Source: an uncultured Clostridia bacterium (GTDB lineage Bacteria; Bacillota; Clostridia; Christensenellales; Borkfalkiaceae). Taken from it: 32,480 nucleotides of DNA. This document shows positions 1-8,203 of the stretch, one piece after another (position 1 is the first letter of the stretch; the number at the start of each line of letters is the position of its first letter). The DNA lies in the NCBI GenBank assembly GCA_944368215.1, contig CALVWX010000005.1, positions 1 to 32,480 of the forward strand. The letters run 5' to 3'. The position numbers were made by a program, and so were the translations under genes. The notes below the pieces were generated by a model, which did no database searches, had not been told where the DNA came from, and worked only from the letters and a program-made list of their open reading frames with translations.

Positions 1-77
1 CAACTCTATTTTACCACAGATTTGTATGAACTACTTTTTTATTCATTATCTGTTGCACTTAATAGTATAATTCACCT

Positions 78-114
78 AAAAAACAAAGCGGCCGCGCCCT
101 TGGGCGCGGCCGCT
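78..114 (-). terminator. Rho-independent terminator of the phosphoglucomutase gene
   Basis: Read on the minus strand, a 13-bp perfect GC stem (AGCGGCCGCGCCC with its complement, loop of two) is followed by TTTGTTTTTT. It lies 12 bases beyond the phosphoglucomutase stop codon. Confidence 0.9.
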
Positions 115-125
115 CTTTATCACAT

Positions 126-1862
126 TTACTTTGATTTGGAAACCTTTTTAAGCAGGGCTTCGACGGCCGCCTGCAATTTTTTAAGCGCCGCTTCGGCGTC
201 TTCTTTGTTGTTTGCTTTTACGGAATAGTAAATCTTAAGCTTGGGCTCGGTGCCGCTGGGGCGCACGCACACAAAGCTGCCCGTCTTAAGTTCGTAGTAT
301 ACGCAGTTTGTCTTGGGCGAACCTATGGGGGTCACTTCGCCCGTGGCAAGGTCGGTCTTTTCGTCCTTGGAATAGTCGCGCACGCTGGCTATTTCGTAAA
401 TATCGAATTTATCTACTTTGGTTGTTTTGAGCGCGTCTACAACGGCGTTCATTTCCTTCATGGCGTTCAGGCCCTGATACTGAATAGAAACGTTGCAGTC
501 GAGCACGTAGCCGTATGTCTTGTAAATTTCGTTAAGCCTGTCGAACACCGTCGTGCCCTTGTAGGTGTAGTAGCATACCATCTCGGCGCACAGCATGGAA
601 GCGACAACGGCGTCCTTATCCCTTGCGTGCGTGCCGCGCAGGTATCCGCAGCTCTCTTCAAAGCCGAAGATAAAGGTGTGGCTGCCGTCCTTTTCCCATT
701 GCTTGATTTTTTCGCCTATGAATTTGAACCCTACGGGTACTTCAAAGAGCTCCACGCCGAAGTTCTGGCATATGGGTTTTGCCATGCCCGTGGTGACGAA
801 AGATTTGACCACCGCGCCGTTGGCGGGTATTGCGTTTTCTTCCTTCAGACGGGTCAGAATGTAATCGAGGAGGAGTATGCCCACCTGATTGCCCGAAAGC
901 GCTTCAAATTCGCCTTCGTCGTTCTTTACCGCCACGCCAAGACGGTCGCTGTCGGGGTCGGTGCCGAATACGACGGTCGCGCCTATCTTTTTGGCGAGCT
1001 CTATGCCCATCGAAAGCGTTTCCTTGAACTCGGGGTTTGGCACCTGTACGGTAGAAAATTCGGGGTCTTTTTTGGTCTGTTCCTCGACCACAGTGGCGTG
1101 AATGCCTAACTTTTTGAGTATGGTCGTTACAGGTATGTAGCCCGAGCCGTGAACGGGGGTGTAGACGAGTTTAAGGCTCTTTCCGCACGCTTTTACGGCC
1201 TTTTTGGAGAGAGTGAGCTTTGTGAGCGCCTTATAATATTTTTTGTCTACCGCCGCAGGGACGGGTTTTATGTATTTTTTGGCCTGCTCGGCGGTTGGTG
1301 CGGGACTGCCGAGGTAATCGGTTATCTTTTCTATGTTTTCCACGACCACCTGAGTGTCCTCGGGGCTCATCTGCGCGCCGTCTTCGCCGTATACCTTGTA
1401 GCCGTTGTACTGCTTGGGGTTGTGCGAAGCCGTTACCATTATGCCGGCTATCGTGTGCAGTTCCCTGACCGCGAACGAGAGCATGGGCACGGGATGAACG
1501 TCGGGGAAGACGTAGGCTTTTATGTCGTTTGCCGCAAGCACACCGGCGGCCGCCTTTGCAAATTCGTCCGATTTGAGACGCGTGTCGTACGAAATGACTA
1601 CGCCCCTTGCCATGGCGTCGGGGCCGAGACCCTTGATAAAGGTTGAAAGACCTTGGGTTGCGCGCATAACGGTGTAGATGTTCATTTTGTTGGTGCCGTA
1701 ACCAATTATGCCGCGCATGCCCGCCGTGCCGAATTCGAGCTCGGCGCCGAACGAGTATTCAATCTCTTCCTGGTTGCCTTTAATAGCTTCAAGCTGTTGT
1801 TTGCCTTCGGGGCACAGCCGGCCGTCGTTCAGCCAGCTTTCGTATGCCGCTTTATAATCCAT
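126..1862 (-). CDS. pgcA: Phospho-sugar mutase (phosphoglucomutase, PgcA/YbbT-like)
   Basis: Alpha-D-phosphohexomutase of about 578 aa, the usual length for the long bacterial phosphoglucomutases. It is expected to interconvert glucose-6-phosphate and glucose-1-phosphate in the cytosol, supplying UDP-glucose for envelope polymers. Seen in the protein: the phosphoserine loop TASHNP (serine near residue 146), the metal loop GTDPDSDR, the sugar-binding loop GFEESCGY and the C-terminal phosphate-binding RPSGTEPKLK. I start at the ATG at 1862 (MDYKAAYE) because GGGGGA lies at SD distance upstream; the in-frame ATG at 1877 overlaps that site. It is monocistronic, with its own promoter and terminator. 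Phosphomannomutase activity cannot be excluded from sequence. Confidence 0.93.
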   Translation of the reverse strand: MDYKAAYESWLNDGRLCPEGKQQLEAIKGNQEEIEYSFGAELEFGTAGMRGIIGYGTNKMNIYTVMRATQGLSTFIKGLGPDAMARGVVISYDTRLKSDEFAKAAAGVLAANDIKAYVFPDVHPVPMLSFAVRELHTIAGIMVTASHNPKQYNGYKVYGEDGAQMSPEDTQVVVENIEKITDYLGSPAPTAEQAKKYIKPVPAAVDKKYYKALTKLTLSKKAVKACGKSLKLVYTPVHGSGYIPVTTILKKLGIHATVVEEQTKKDPEFSTVQVPNPEFKETLSMGIELAKKIGATVVFGTDPDSDRLGVAVKNDEGEFEALSGNQVGILLLDYILTRLKEENAIPANGAVVKSFVTTGMAKPICQNFGVELFEVPVGFKFIGEKIKQWEKDGSHTFIFGFEESCGYLRGTHARDKDAVVASMLCAEMVCYYTYKGTTVFDRLNEIYKTYGYVLDCNVSIQYQGLNAMKEMNAVVDALKTTKVDKFDIYEIASVRDYSKDEKTDLATGEVTPIGSPKTNCVYYELKTGSFVCVRPSGTEPKLKIYYSVKANNKEDAEAALKKLQAAVEALLKKVSKSK

Positions 1863-1889
1863 ATAATATTCCCCCATAAAATTTTTAGT

Positions 1890-1922
1890 CGGCCGCGCCG
1901 CGCTCCACGGACGGCGCGGCCG
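1890..1922 (-). other. Stable hairpin in the phosphoglucomutase 5' leader
   Basis: An 11-bp perfect stem (CGGCCGCGCCG and its complement, loop of 11) lies in the roughly 95-nt leader between the promoter and start codon. No U-tract follows, so it is not an obvious attenuator. It resembles the gene's own terminator stem at 78-114. Function unknown. Confidence 0.5.
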
Positions 1923-1965
1923 CTCTTGATTGATTTTAAGTGCGTCGCCGCACTGTTGCTACTAT

Positions 1966-1994
1966 ATTATACAAAAAAAATCCCCCCTTGTAAA
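1966..1994 (-). promoter_or_regulatory. Sigma-A promoter of phosphoglucomutase, overlapping a terminator
   Basis: On the minus strand, TTTACA (1994-1989), a 17-bp spacer and TATAAT (1971-1966). The -35 box is the loop of the terminator hairpin of the preceding operon and the spacer is its U-tract, so one 35-bp stretch ends one transcript and starts the next. Confidence 0.75.
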
Positions 1995-2000
1995 GGGGGG
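1973..2000 (-). terminator. Terminator of the rdgB-yfcE-membrane protein operon
   Basis: Minus-strand hairpin CCCCCC-TTTACAA-GGGGGG followed by A and eight T. It lies 24 bases after the stop of the last membrane-protein gene. Confidence 0.85.
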
Positions 2001-2024
2001 TGACAAAATATTTTAACCTAATTT

Positions 2025-3008
2025 TCAAATTTTATCGCTGTCGTCGCCCTTGAAGAATCTTTCTTTGGTCATAACGGGCTCGCGCTCGGGTTTTACAACT
2101 GTGTTCTTGTCGGCAAAATACTTTATCTCGTTATTGTCGCAGTAGTTTACGAACTCGAAGCAGATAAGTATCACATAGCTTGCGGGCAGGGTTAAAAACA
2201 GTCCCGCGCCGAAGGTAAGAAAAATTGCCGCCACGTTGAGCGCAAAGATGATAAGCACCAGCACAACGTAGTTTGAAAGAACTCCCGCAAAATTCTTCCC
2301 CCCGGCAGTATAGTCGAACGAATACGCTATCGCGCCGCGGTTGGTCTTCTTTCCGTAAACAAGCGCGGGCAGCCAGTCGCTTGTAAACGTCATCTTTATC
2401 ACATACAGAAAAACTATAACCGTCGAAAACAGCACTATGAGTAGCAATATAGGCGCGTCGGCGACCATCAGCCCGTAAACTACGGCGCCGGTGGCGGCGA
2501 AGATCAGCACGTCGTATGCAAACGAAAGCGGCACATATATAACGTTGTAAAGGCTGGCCTTGCCAAGATTTTTGATGAGCGTGCCTATAAACGGCGAGTT
2601 TGCGCGCATGGCCATTTTGTCGTTTATCAGCGCCCCCGCCGTATAGTTGCCGAGGCCTAAAAGGAACTTCTGCACAAGGTGAACAATAATTATTATCACG
2701 ACGGTCAGCACTACCGAACCGACCATCGCCCCCAGCATCTCTAACAGCCCGGCGAAGGCTTCGCGTATTGCCAGCCAGCCGTTCTGCATGGCCGCGAAAT
2801 CGAGGTTTGCAAACGCCGACCCGAAGGCGGCCAGCGCCTCCGACAGCGCTAAAAACTGCGTCGTGTCGCTGATTCTGCTTATAAAGGGAATTATCACCGC
2901 CGTATAAAGGCACAGGCAGAGAAGAAGTATTATAATTCTGTAAAGCAGCACCTTATAAGTGATGTTGAAGTTGTCCACAAAAACGTTTAATGCGTGTCTG
3001 AATTTCAT
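2025..3008 (-). CDS. Hypothetical multi-pass membrane protein
   Basis: 327 aa with about six hydrophobic segments: near residues 20-45, a long one at about 95-125, then around 165-190, 195-215, 245-270 and 275-295. The tail is charged (KPEREPVMTKERFFKGDDSDKI). No catalytic motif or named family was recognised. Layout, size and a shared middle stretch (charged DK..., then a LY-containing helix) suggest it is a distant paralogue of the upstream neighbour at 3057-3860. The start ATG at 3008 has AGAGAGG at good SD distance. It is the last gene of the rdgB-yfcE-membrane-membrane operon, followed by a strong terminator. A role in transport or envelope assembly is possible but unsupported. Confidence 0.8.
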   Translation of the reverse strand: MKFRHALNVFVDNFNITYKVLLYRIIILLLCLCLYTAVIIPFISRISDTTQFLALSEALAAFGSAFANLDFAAMQNGWLAIREAFAGLLEMLGAMVGSVVLTVVIIIIVHLVQKFLLGLGNYTAGALINDKMAMRANSPFIGTLIKNLGKASLYNVIYVPLSFAYDVLIFAATGAVVYGLMVADAPILLLIVLFSTVIVFLYVIKMTFTSDWLPALVYGKKTNRGAIAYSFDYTAGGKNFAGVLSNYVVLVLIIFALNVAAIFLTFGAGLFLTLPASYVILICFEFVNYCDNNEIKYFADKNTVVKPEREPVMTKERFFKGDDSDKI

Positions 3009-3056
3009 ATATTTGCCTCTCTTTGTCCTTGATGAGGTTTCATCCGCGTTAAAAAA

Positions 3057-3860
3057 TCAATATTTTCTCAGGTCTTCGCGCTCTATGCCTTCCACGTCGG
3101 CGTAAGCCATGTAGCTTTCAACGACTATCAGCATGTAAGAGCAGCCGAAGCATACCGCGCCCGATATAAGGGCTGCCACCGTGCCGAGGAATGCGCCGCA
3201 CAGCGAAATAATCAGAACTGCGGCCGCGAGCGGCAGCGCTATCGCGGCGAACAGTTTCCACCTGACCGTGCGCGCCTGGGCATATGAGGAGTACAGAGCC
3301 TCGCTCATTCTGAATCCCGTTATCTCCGCGCATGGCAGCCAAAGGAAGAAGTGCGAGGCTATGAACATGAAAACCAGTATAATTATCGCGCAGATTATCA
3401 CTCCCGCGATGAAAACATACGCCGGGGCGAGTGCAAAAGTTTTCATAACGACCGCCAGAAGAACGGCAAGTATCACGCAGGCAACGCCTATGATGACCAT
3501 GCATATCAGCCCGTATAAAAAGTTTATCGTAAAACTTGAAATTATAGAGCGGAAGGACTTGCTGCCGAATCTTATGTGCTTGTCCACCATTGAATGAATG
3601 AACGCAATGTCGACGACGAGCGCAACGTAAGCGACTATGCTTAAAACTATTGTCAGCCAGTTGTGCGTGTTGAATGGCAGGAAGAGTTTGAACCACGCCG
3701 TAAAGCTGTCGGTAATTTTGCCCGCGGAGTAAGAATCTATTATGAATTCGGCCGCGGTATAGTCGATTATCGGCGCAAAGGCCAGTATGGCCACGGCCAG
3801 CGCAGGCAGAAGCAAAAGGTTGCTTTTAAGGTATTTTATCGTTTCAATTATGTATTTCAT
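3057..3860 (-). CDS. Hypothetical multi-pass membrane protein
   Basis: 267 aa, with roughly six membrane segments: about residues 15-32, 67-90, 110-135, 147-170, 200-220 and 225-245. A conserved-looking cytosolic stretch (HSMVDKHIRFGSKSFRSI) lies before the third segment. No known family was recognised. Its ATG overlaps the stop of yfcE by four bases (ATGA), so the two are translationally coupled. The 48-bp gap to the next gene supports one operon. The pairing of two similar membrane proteins suggests a heteromeric membrane unit, which is inference only. Confidence 0.8.
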   Translation of the reverse strand: MKYIIETIKYLKSNLLLLPALAVAILAFAPIIDYTAAEFIIDSYSAGKITDSFTAWFKLFLPFNTHNWLTIVLSIVAYVALVVDIAFIHSMVDKHIRFGSKSFRSIISSFTINFLYGLICMVIIGVACVILAVLLAVVMKTFALAPAYVFIAGVIICAIIILVFMFIASHFFLWLPCAEITGFRMSEALYSSYAQARTVRWKLFAAIALPLAAAVLIISLCGAFLGTVAALISGAVCFGCSYMLIVVESYMAYADVEGIEREDLRKY

Positions 3861-4330
3861 GATATCTCTACGATTTTTCCGGTAAATTTCCCGTCGTACA
3901 CGGCGAGATACAGATAGCTTTTTTGTGCGGCATAGCGCGACAGCGTTCCGGGGTTGAACAGCGTAACCTTTCCGTGCGTCTCCTCCGTAGCCCTGTGCGT
4001 GTGTCCGTAAAGCGCAATTTCCGCGCCTGATTCGGCCGCCTTTTGTGCAAGGCGTTCGTTTCCGCGCTTTACGCCGTATCTGTCGCCGTGACAGGCAAAA
4101 ATTTTTACGCCCTCTTCGGTTAAGAGAATTTCGTCCTCGCCCAGCCTCGGAATGTCGCAGTTGCCGTTTAAAAGAATTACCTTGCCGGGGAAAGCGCTGC
4201 GTATGCGCGCCCCGTCGGACGAAGTGTCCCCGAGGTGTATTATAAGGTCGCTTTCGGAAAATACGGGATACAGCTTTTCAATGTCTGCGCGGTTCCCGTG
4301 CGTGTCCGAAATCACTATAATGCTCTTCAA
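3857..4330 (-). CDS. YfcE/MJ0936-type metallophosphoesterase
   Basis: 157 aa, the usual size of small calcineurin-like phosphodiesterases. All metal-site blocks are visible in order: SDTHGN (near residue 8), HLGDTSSD (about 32), NGNCD (about 55), CHGDRYG (about 79) and YGHTHRA (about 107). The family hydrolyses phosphodiester bonds using two divalent metals; the natural substrate is uncertain. It overlaps the rdgB stop codon by four bases and the next gene by four, so it is tightly coupled in the operon. Neighbouring rdgB is a common arrangement in Firmicutes (fused or adjacent in some genomes). Confidence 0.9.
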   Translation of the reverse strand: MKSIIVISDTHGNRADIEKLYPVFSESDLIIHLGDTSSDGARIRSAFPGKVILLNGNCDIPRLGEDEILLTEEGVKIFACHGDRYGVKRGNERLAQKAAESGAEIALYGHTHRATEETHGKVTLFNPGTLSRYAAQKSYLYLAVYDGKFTGKIVEIS

Positions 4331-4899
4331 AGCTTGCTCCTCAGATCTTCCAGCGCGCGGAAGCGGTGAGATACGCCGTTTTTTTCTTCCTCGGACGCCT
4401 CGCCGAAGCTCTTTTCAAGGTCGTCGGAATAAAACAGGCTGTCGTAGCCGAATCCGTTGTCGCCGCGCTCTTCAAAAAGTATGCGTCCGTAAGTTTTTCC
4501 CACGCCGAACAGCGTTTTGCCGCCGGGCGAATACATGCACACCGCGCACTCGAAGTGCGCGCGCCTGTCGTCCAGCCCTTCCAGCCGCTTTAAAAGCAAC
4601 GCTCTGTTGCCTGCGTCGCCCTCGCCGGAAAAGCGGGCGGAATATATCCCGGGCGCGCCGCCCAGCACGTCGACGCACAGCCCCGAATCGTCTGCAAGCG
4701 CGGTTACGTGCAGTGCCTCGGCCACGGTTCTGGCTTTGATAAGCGCGTTTTCCTTAAAGGTCTTTCCGTCCTCAACTATGTCGCCGTCAAAGCCGGCGTC
4801 CTTCATGGAAATAATCTTGTATCCCTTTAAAATGTCGCCTATTTCGTCAATCTTGTGCGCGTTGCCGCTGGCGACCACTATGGCAGTCTTTTGTTCCAT
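4327..4899 (-). CDS. rdgB: RdgB/HAM1 non-canonical purine NTP pyrophosphatase (dITP/XTP diphosphatase)
   Basis: 190 aa from the ATG at 4899 (MEQKTAIVVASGNAHK). The family hydrolyses dITP, ITP and XTP to monophosphates and so keeps deaminated purines out of nucleic acid. Diagnostic motifs: SGNAHKIDE near the N terminus, ADDSGLCVD in the middle, ARFSGEGD, and GFGYDSLF near residue 150. A longer reading frame begins at a TTG at 4914, but the TATAAT promoter box lies between it and the ATG, so the ATG is preferred. There is no SD. The ATG is six bases after TATAAT, meaning transcription should begin at or next to the start codon, a leaderless arrangement. First gene of the operon. Confidence 0.92.
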   Translation of the reverse strand: MEQKTAIVVASGNAHKIDEIGDILKGYKIISMKDAGFDGDIVEDGKTFKENALIKARTVAEALHVTALADDSGLCVDVLGGAPGIYSARFSGEGDAGNRALLLKRLEGLDDRRAHFECAVCMYSPGGKTLFGVGKTYGRILFEERGDNGFGYDSLFYSDDLEKSFGEASEEEKNGVSHRFRALEDLRSKL

Positions 4900-4905
4900 G
4901 AATCC

Positions 4906-4934
4906 ATTATACAATAAAAAATTTCAAAAGTAAA
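4906..4934 (-). promoter_or_regulatory. Promoter of rdgB giving a predicted leaderless mRNA
   Basis: Minus strand TTTACT (4934-4929), 17-bp spacer, TATAAT (4911-4906), then GGATTC and ATG. The expected start point (+7 from the -10 box) falls on the start codon. Confidence 0.65.
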
Positions 4935-5010
4935 GGGGCAAGCGCAATATTTGTTCCAAACGGCGATAAAGAACCGTCCGCGCCGCAGACATGGCGCCGC
5001 GCTCCGTGGC

Positions 5011-5049
5011 AAACGCCCGCGCCGCGCTTTGCGCGCGGCGCGGGCGTTT
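5011..5049 (-). terminator. Long GC hairpin downstream of trmL
   Basis: A 17-bp perfect stem (AAACGCCCGCGCCGCGC and its complement) lies 75 bases after the trmL stop. Only three T close the stem, so it is a weak intrinsic terminator or an RNA 3'-end stabiliser. Confidence 0.5.
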
Positions 5050-5123
5050 ATGTGTTTACCGGCACATATTGCTGGGTCAATTAAAAATTGCGCGGGCAAT
5101 GACGGCGCAGTGGAGGAAGATTT

Positions 5124-5621
5124 TCAGTCGTCCCACTTCAGACGGTGCAGCTCGCCCGCCTTGTTCATGCTTTCAAATCCGCCCTGCCTCAGCCCCTCGT
5201 AAACGGCTATCGCCACCGAGTTTGAAAGGTTTAAAGAGCGAAGTTCGCCCATCATGGGAATTCTAACGCAGCTTTCAGGGTTGGCCTTTAGCAGTTCTTC
5301 GGGCAACCCCTTTGTCTCCTTGCCGAAGACGAGAAAGTCCCTGTCGCGGTAACTTATGTCGGCATAGCACTTTCTCGCCTTCGTGGTAAAGTAAAAATAT
5401 CTACCGCCCGGGTGCGCGGACTTGAGTTCGTCAAAGCTCTCCCATATTTTAACGTCCACAAACTGCCAGTAGTCAAGTCCCGCGCGCTTCAAGTACTTGT
5501 CGCTCACCTCAAAACCCAGCGGTTTTACAAGGTTTAGGCGGCACCCCGTCGCTGCGCACGTGCGCGCAATGTTGCCCGTGTTCTGCGGAATTTCGGGCTC
5601 AATGAGTACAATCTCAAACAT
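5124..5621 (-). CDS. trmL: tRNA (cytidine(34)-2'-O)-methyltransferase TrmL (YibK, SPOUT family)
   Basis: 165 aa, matching TrmL length. It methylates the 2'-O of the wobble nucleotide in certain tRNA-Leu species using S-adenosylmethionine. SPOUT knot motifs are visible: EPEIPQNTGNIARTCAATG near the N terminus (substrate Asn in NTGN), LVFGKETKGLP near residue 90 (SAM loop) and RSLNLSNSVAIAVYEGLRQ near 130. The ATG is preceded by AGAGGAAA at SD spacing. It is transcribed alone from its own promoter about 55 bases upstream. Confidence 0.93.
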   Translation of the reverse strand: MFEIVLIEPEIPQNTGNIARTCAATGCRLNLVKPLGFEVSDKYLKRAGLDYWQFVDVKIWESFDELKSAHPGGRYFYFTTKARKCYADISYRDRDFLVFGKETKGLPEELLKANPESCVRIPMMGELRSLNLSNSVAIAVYEGLRQGGFESMNKAGELHRLKWDD

Positions 5622-5676
5622 AATTTCCTCTTATAAAGTTAGTGCAGCGCAACCGCGCAAGCATATATTATGTTAT

Positions 5677-5705
5677 ATTATAGATAAAGAAAAGGCTTTT
5701 ATCAA
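5677..5705 (-). promoter_or_regulatory. Promoter of trmL
   Basis: Minus strand TTGATA (5705-5700), 17-bp spacer, TATAAT (5682-5677), leaving a leader of about 50 nt with a clear SD. Confidence 0.65.
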
Positions 5706-5800
5706 GCTAAAACCGCACGGTAACTGATATTTGTGTAATCAAATTGTTCATATAATAAATATTGTCAGCGTTGCATCTGCTATCGCTTTATTTTTAATAA

Positions 5801-5986
5801 ATTATGTTTTGCCCCAAAACTGCGCTTTTGGGGCAAAGGCCCCAATTTGCGAACCCTTTCGCCTCAGCACAGTGAATTGCCGCGACTATTTTTATATTAG
5901 GGCTATCTTAAGGTCGCGGCAAGAGCGCGTGGCGCTTAAAATAACGGCGGTTTGTGTACGGCCGCCAGCGCACAAACCGCGTTAAT
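5801..5986 (+). repeat. Structured repeat family A, copy A1
   Basis: Five hairpins in fixed order. P1 is a 12-bp perfect stem TTTGCCCCAAAA (5808-5819/5826-5837) with six-base loop CTGCGC. P2 is the small GCG...CGC region near 5849. P3 is GCCGCGAC/GTCGCGGC (5879-5886/5913-5920) with a 26-base loop containing AGGGCTA. P4 is AGCG/CGCT (5924-5936). P5 is GCGGTTTGTG/CACAAACCGC inside TAAC...GTTA (5942-5984), with GGCC in the loop. The same plan with different stem sequences recurs at 13370, 24275 (minus) and 30742. It lies just upstream of the Na/Pi transporter promoter. Function unknown; it may be an RNA or a mobile repeat. Confidence 0.7.
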
Positions 5987-6005
5987 GATTTTTATTTTAC
6001 ATTTA

Positions 6006-6036
6006 ATTGACAAACCTGTTACAAAGCTGTTACAAT
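6006..6036 (+). promoter_or_regulatory. Promoter with PHO-box-like 11-bp repeats upstream of the Na/Pi transporter
   Basis: TTGACA (6007-6012), 18-bp spacer, TACAAT (6031-6036). CTGTTACAA occurs at 6016 and again at 6027, exactly 11 bp apart, and TTGACAA at 6007 is a third, weaker unit in phase. PhoB/PhoP sites are 11-bp direct repeats (CTGTCAT-like in Enterobacteria, TTAACA-like in Bacillus). The downstream gene is a phosphate transporter, which supports phosphate control. Confidence 0.6.
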
Positions 6037-6072
6037 TAATATTGCAAAATATACTATGGAGAGAAAATTCAG

Positions 6073-7794
6073 ATGAGTATCGATGGCGTTCTTCAGATTG
6101 TCTACGCTCTGTTCTACCTTCTCGGCGGCATAACCGTGTTCATGATCGGCATGGACATTTTGGGTTCCAATCTCGAAAAAGCTGCGGGCAGCAAAATGCG
6201 CAGCCTCATCGGCAAGGCCACCAAAAACAAATTTCTCGGCATCGGCACAGGTACGGTAATCACGGCTATAATCCAGAGTTCGTCGGCAACCACCGTCATG
6301 GTCGTCGGCTTTGTCAATATCGGCCTCATGACGCTCACCCAGGCCACGTCCATTATAATGGGCGCCAACATCGGCACTACGATAACGGCCTTCATTTCCG
6401 CACTGTCGATGGGCAATTTCGAACTCGACATAACCGCCGTGTTCGCCCTCATCGCATTCATAGGCTTGATGATGACGCTCTTTGCCAAAGAGGAAAAGAA
6501 CAAGCGTATAGGCTATATCCTCGCCGGTCTCGGCATGATATTCGTCGGCCTTTACACAATGTCTTTCTCGGTTTCCAACCTCACCGAAACCCCGGGCGAG
6601 GTGCGCGACGCAATAGTCAATATGTTCGCGTCGATAGGCAATAATAAGACTACGCTCACGTGGGAAATCCCCGTGCTCTTCCTTTTGGGGCTCGTATTGA
6701 CGGGCATAATGCAGTCCTCGTCGGCCGTCACGGCAATAGTCATAACGCTGGCGAGCGAAGGCCTCATCAGCATCCATATGGCGATATTCATAGTGCTCGG
6801 CACTAACATAGGCACGTGCTTCACGGCAGTAATCTCGTCTATAGGTACCACTACAAACGCCAAGCGCGCCGCATGCATTCACCTTTGTTTCAACATAATA
6901 GGTTGTATAATTTTCTCTATTCCCACAATAATATGGGGCCGCCAGATATCTGAATTTCTCGAATATATCATGCCCGGCAACGTAACGTGGCAGATAGCTA
7001 TTTTCCATCTGTTCTTCAACGTAACCACAACGCTCATTCTGATGTGGTTTATTCCTCAGCTCGTCAAGCTTTCAACCATTATCGTGCGGGACAAGAAGGG
7101 CGGTAAAAACGAGGAAGAGGGCGAAAAAGACGAAATGCTCGACATGCGCCTGCTCAAAACTCCAGCAATCGCAGTCGGTCAGGCCCGCAAGGAAATCGTC
7201 AAGATGGGTCAGATAGCCTTCTCTAATTATAAGCTCGCAGTAAATATGCTTCTCAGTTACGACATAAGCAAAAAGTCGGAGTTTGCAGAAAACGAAAAGC
7301 GCATCAACGAACTCAATAAATACATTACGCAGTTCCTCGTAAAGCTCTCTTCCGAAGATATCTCAGATATAGACGAAAGTAAAGTTTCTTCTTTCTATCA
7401 CGTCACAAGCGATATTGAGCGTATAGGCGACTACGCCGAAAACATCGTCGAATATACCGAGGAAATGCGCAAAACCAACGCTAAATTTTCTGAAAGCGCC
7501 GTAGCCGAAATCAACGAAATGGACGGGTATCTTTCCGAGCTGTATAAAAATGTCGAAATGGCTTTCGCAAACCATAATTTAAGCTATTCGCAGAATATAG
7601 ATATGGCGGAAAGATCCGTAGACTTAATGTGCGAAAAGATGAAGGAAGCCCATATCAGCCGCACAAACGAAGGGCTGTGCACTCCCGAGGCCGGTTCGGT
7701 TTATCTCCAGCTTGCAGTCAATATGGAGCGTATCGGCGATCATATGAACAATATTGCCAACTCAATCAAGGCGTACGTCCAGCCCGATTCATGA
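6073..7794 (+). CDS. Na/Pi-cotransporter family protein (NptA type) with C-terminal PhoU-like domain
   Basis: 573 aa. Residues 1-340 form the duplicated transporter core: each half carries the signature QSSS (about 68-71 and 214-217) followed by GANIGTT or GTNIGTC. The cytosolic part (about 355-565) is helical, with two PhoU-like repeats (SDIERIGDYAENI and VNMERIGDHMNNI). The family moves inorganic phosphate with sodium across the membrane; the PhoU-like tail is thought to sense or tune transport. ATG at 6073 follows GGAGAG. Monocistronic, with a terminator at 7862. A PHO-box-like promoter suggests induction by low phosphate. Many Clostridia carry this gene; export or signalling roles are also possible. 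Confidence 0.92.
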   Translation: MSIDGVLQIVYALFYLLGGITVFMIGMDILGSNLEKAAGSKMRSLIGKATKNKFLGIGTGTVITAIIQSSSATTVMVVGFVNIGLMTLTQATSIIMGANIGTTITAFISALSMGNFELDITAVFALIAFIGLMMTLFAKEEKNKRIGYILAGLGMIFVGLYTMSFSVSNLTETPGEVRDAIVNMFASIGNNKTTLTWEIPVLFLLGLVLTGIMQSSSAVTAIVITLASEGLISIHMAIFIVLGTNIGTCFTAVISSIGTTTNAKRAACIHLCFNIIGCIIFSIPTIIWGRQISEFLEYIMPGNVTWQIAIFHLFFNVTTTLILMWFIPQLVKLSTIIVRDKKGGKNEEEGEKDEMLDMRLLKTPAIAVGQARKEIVKMGQIAFSNYKLAVNMLLSYDISKKSEFAENEKRINELNKYITQFLVKLSSEDISDIDESKVSSFYHVTSDIERIGDYAENIVEYTEEMRKTNAKFSESAVAEINEMDGYLSELYKNVEMAFANHNLSYSQNIDMAERSVDLMCEKMKEAHISRTNEGLCTPEAGSVYLQLAVNMERIGDHMNNIANSIKAYVQPDS

Positions 7795-7861
7795 TTTTGT
7801 CAAAGGCGTGCCGCCGCGTAAGCGGAGGCAGCCCAAAATATCCCCACCCATCCGGGGAATA

Positions 7862-7894
7862 AAAAACACCGCCGCGGCGGTGTTTTTCTTTTTG
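7862..7894 (+). terminator. Terminator after the Na/Pi transporter
   Basis: CACCGCCG/CGGCGGTG palindrome flanked by A6 and followed by TTTTTCTTTTT. It could act in both directions. Confidence 0.85.
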
Positions 7895-8145
7895 TAAAAC
7901 AAAGTTTATTTAAAGCCTGCATGTGCGCGGCGCCTCGTGCATGCGGCCATGATATTTGCTGCGAATTTTTACGTTTCCCCGCATATATGGCGCGGTTAAC
8001 GACATTTTTTGCCGCGCTTTTCAGCGCCGGTTAAGTTGTGGCGTCAGCTTTGCTCTGCCGTTTTTCGCTGGCTGTTGTAAAATTTTGCCGATTTTTATGT
8101 GCATATCACATTTTTTATTTGTCGTCGGCCGCGGCTTCCAAATTG
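7895..8145. other. Intergenic stretch without a recognised gene
   Basis: About 250 bases between the transporter terminator and the MarR promoter. Mixed GC-rich and T-rich sequence. No ORF with a plausible SD, no tRNA and no family A/B/C repeat was seen. Confidence 0.5.
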
Positions 8146-8174
8146 TTGACAAATCAACCATATAAGTATATAAT
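8145..8174 (+). promoter_or_regulatory. Promoter of the MarR-degV operon, with a small palindrome on the -35 box
   Basis: TTGACA (8146-8151), 17-bp spacer, TATAAT (8169-8174). GTTGA-CAAA-TCAAC (8145-8158) is an inverted repeat covering the -35 box and could be an autoregulatory MarR operator; the short arms make this tentative. Confidence 0.7.
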
Positions 8175-8203
8175 TTCTTCATAATATTTTCGGGCGGCTC
8201 CTT

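Noticed and set aside
6019-7008. 329-codon minus-strand ORF
   Set aside because: Antisense to the Na/Pi transporter, with an unnatural composition and no start signal.
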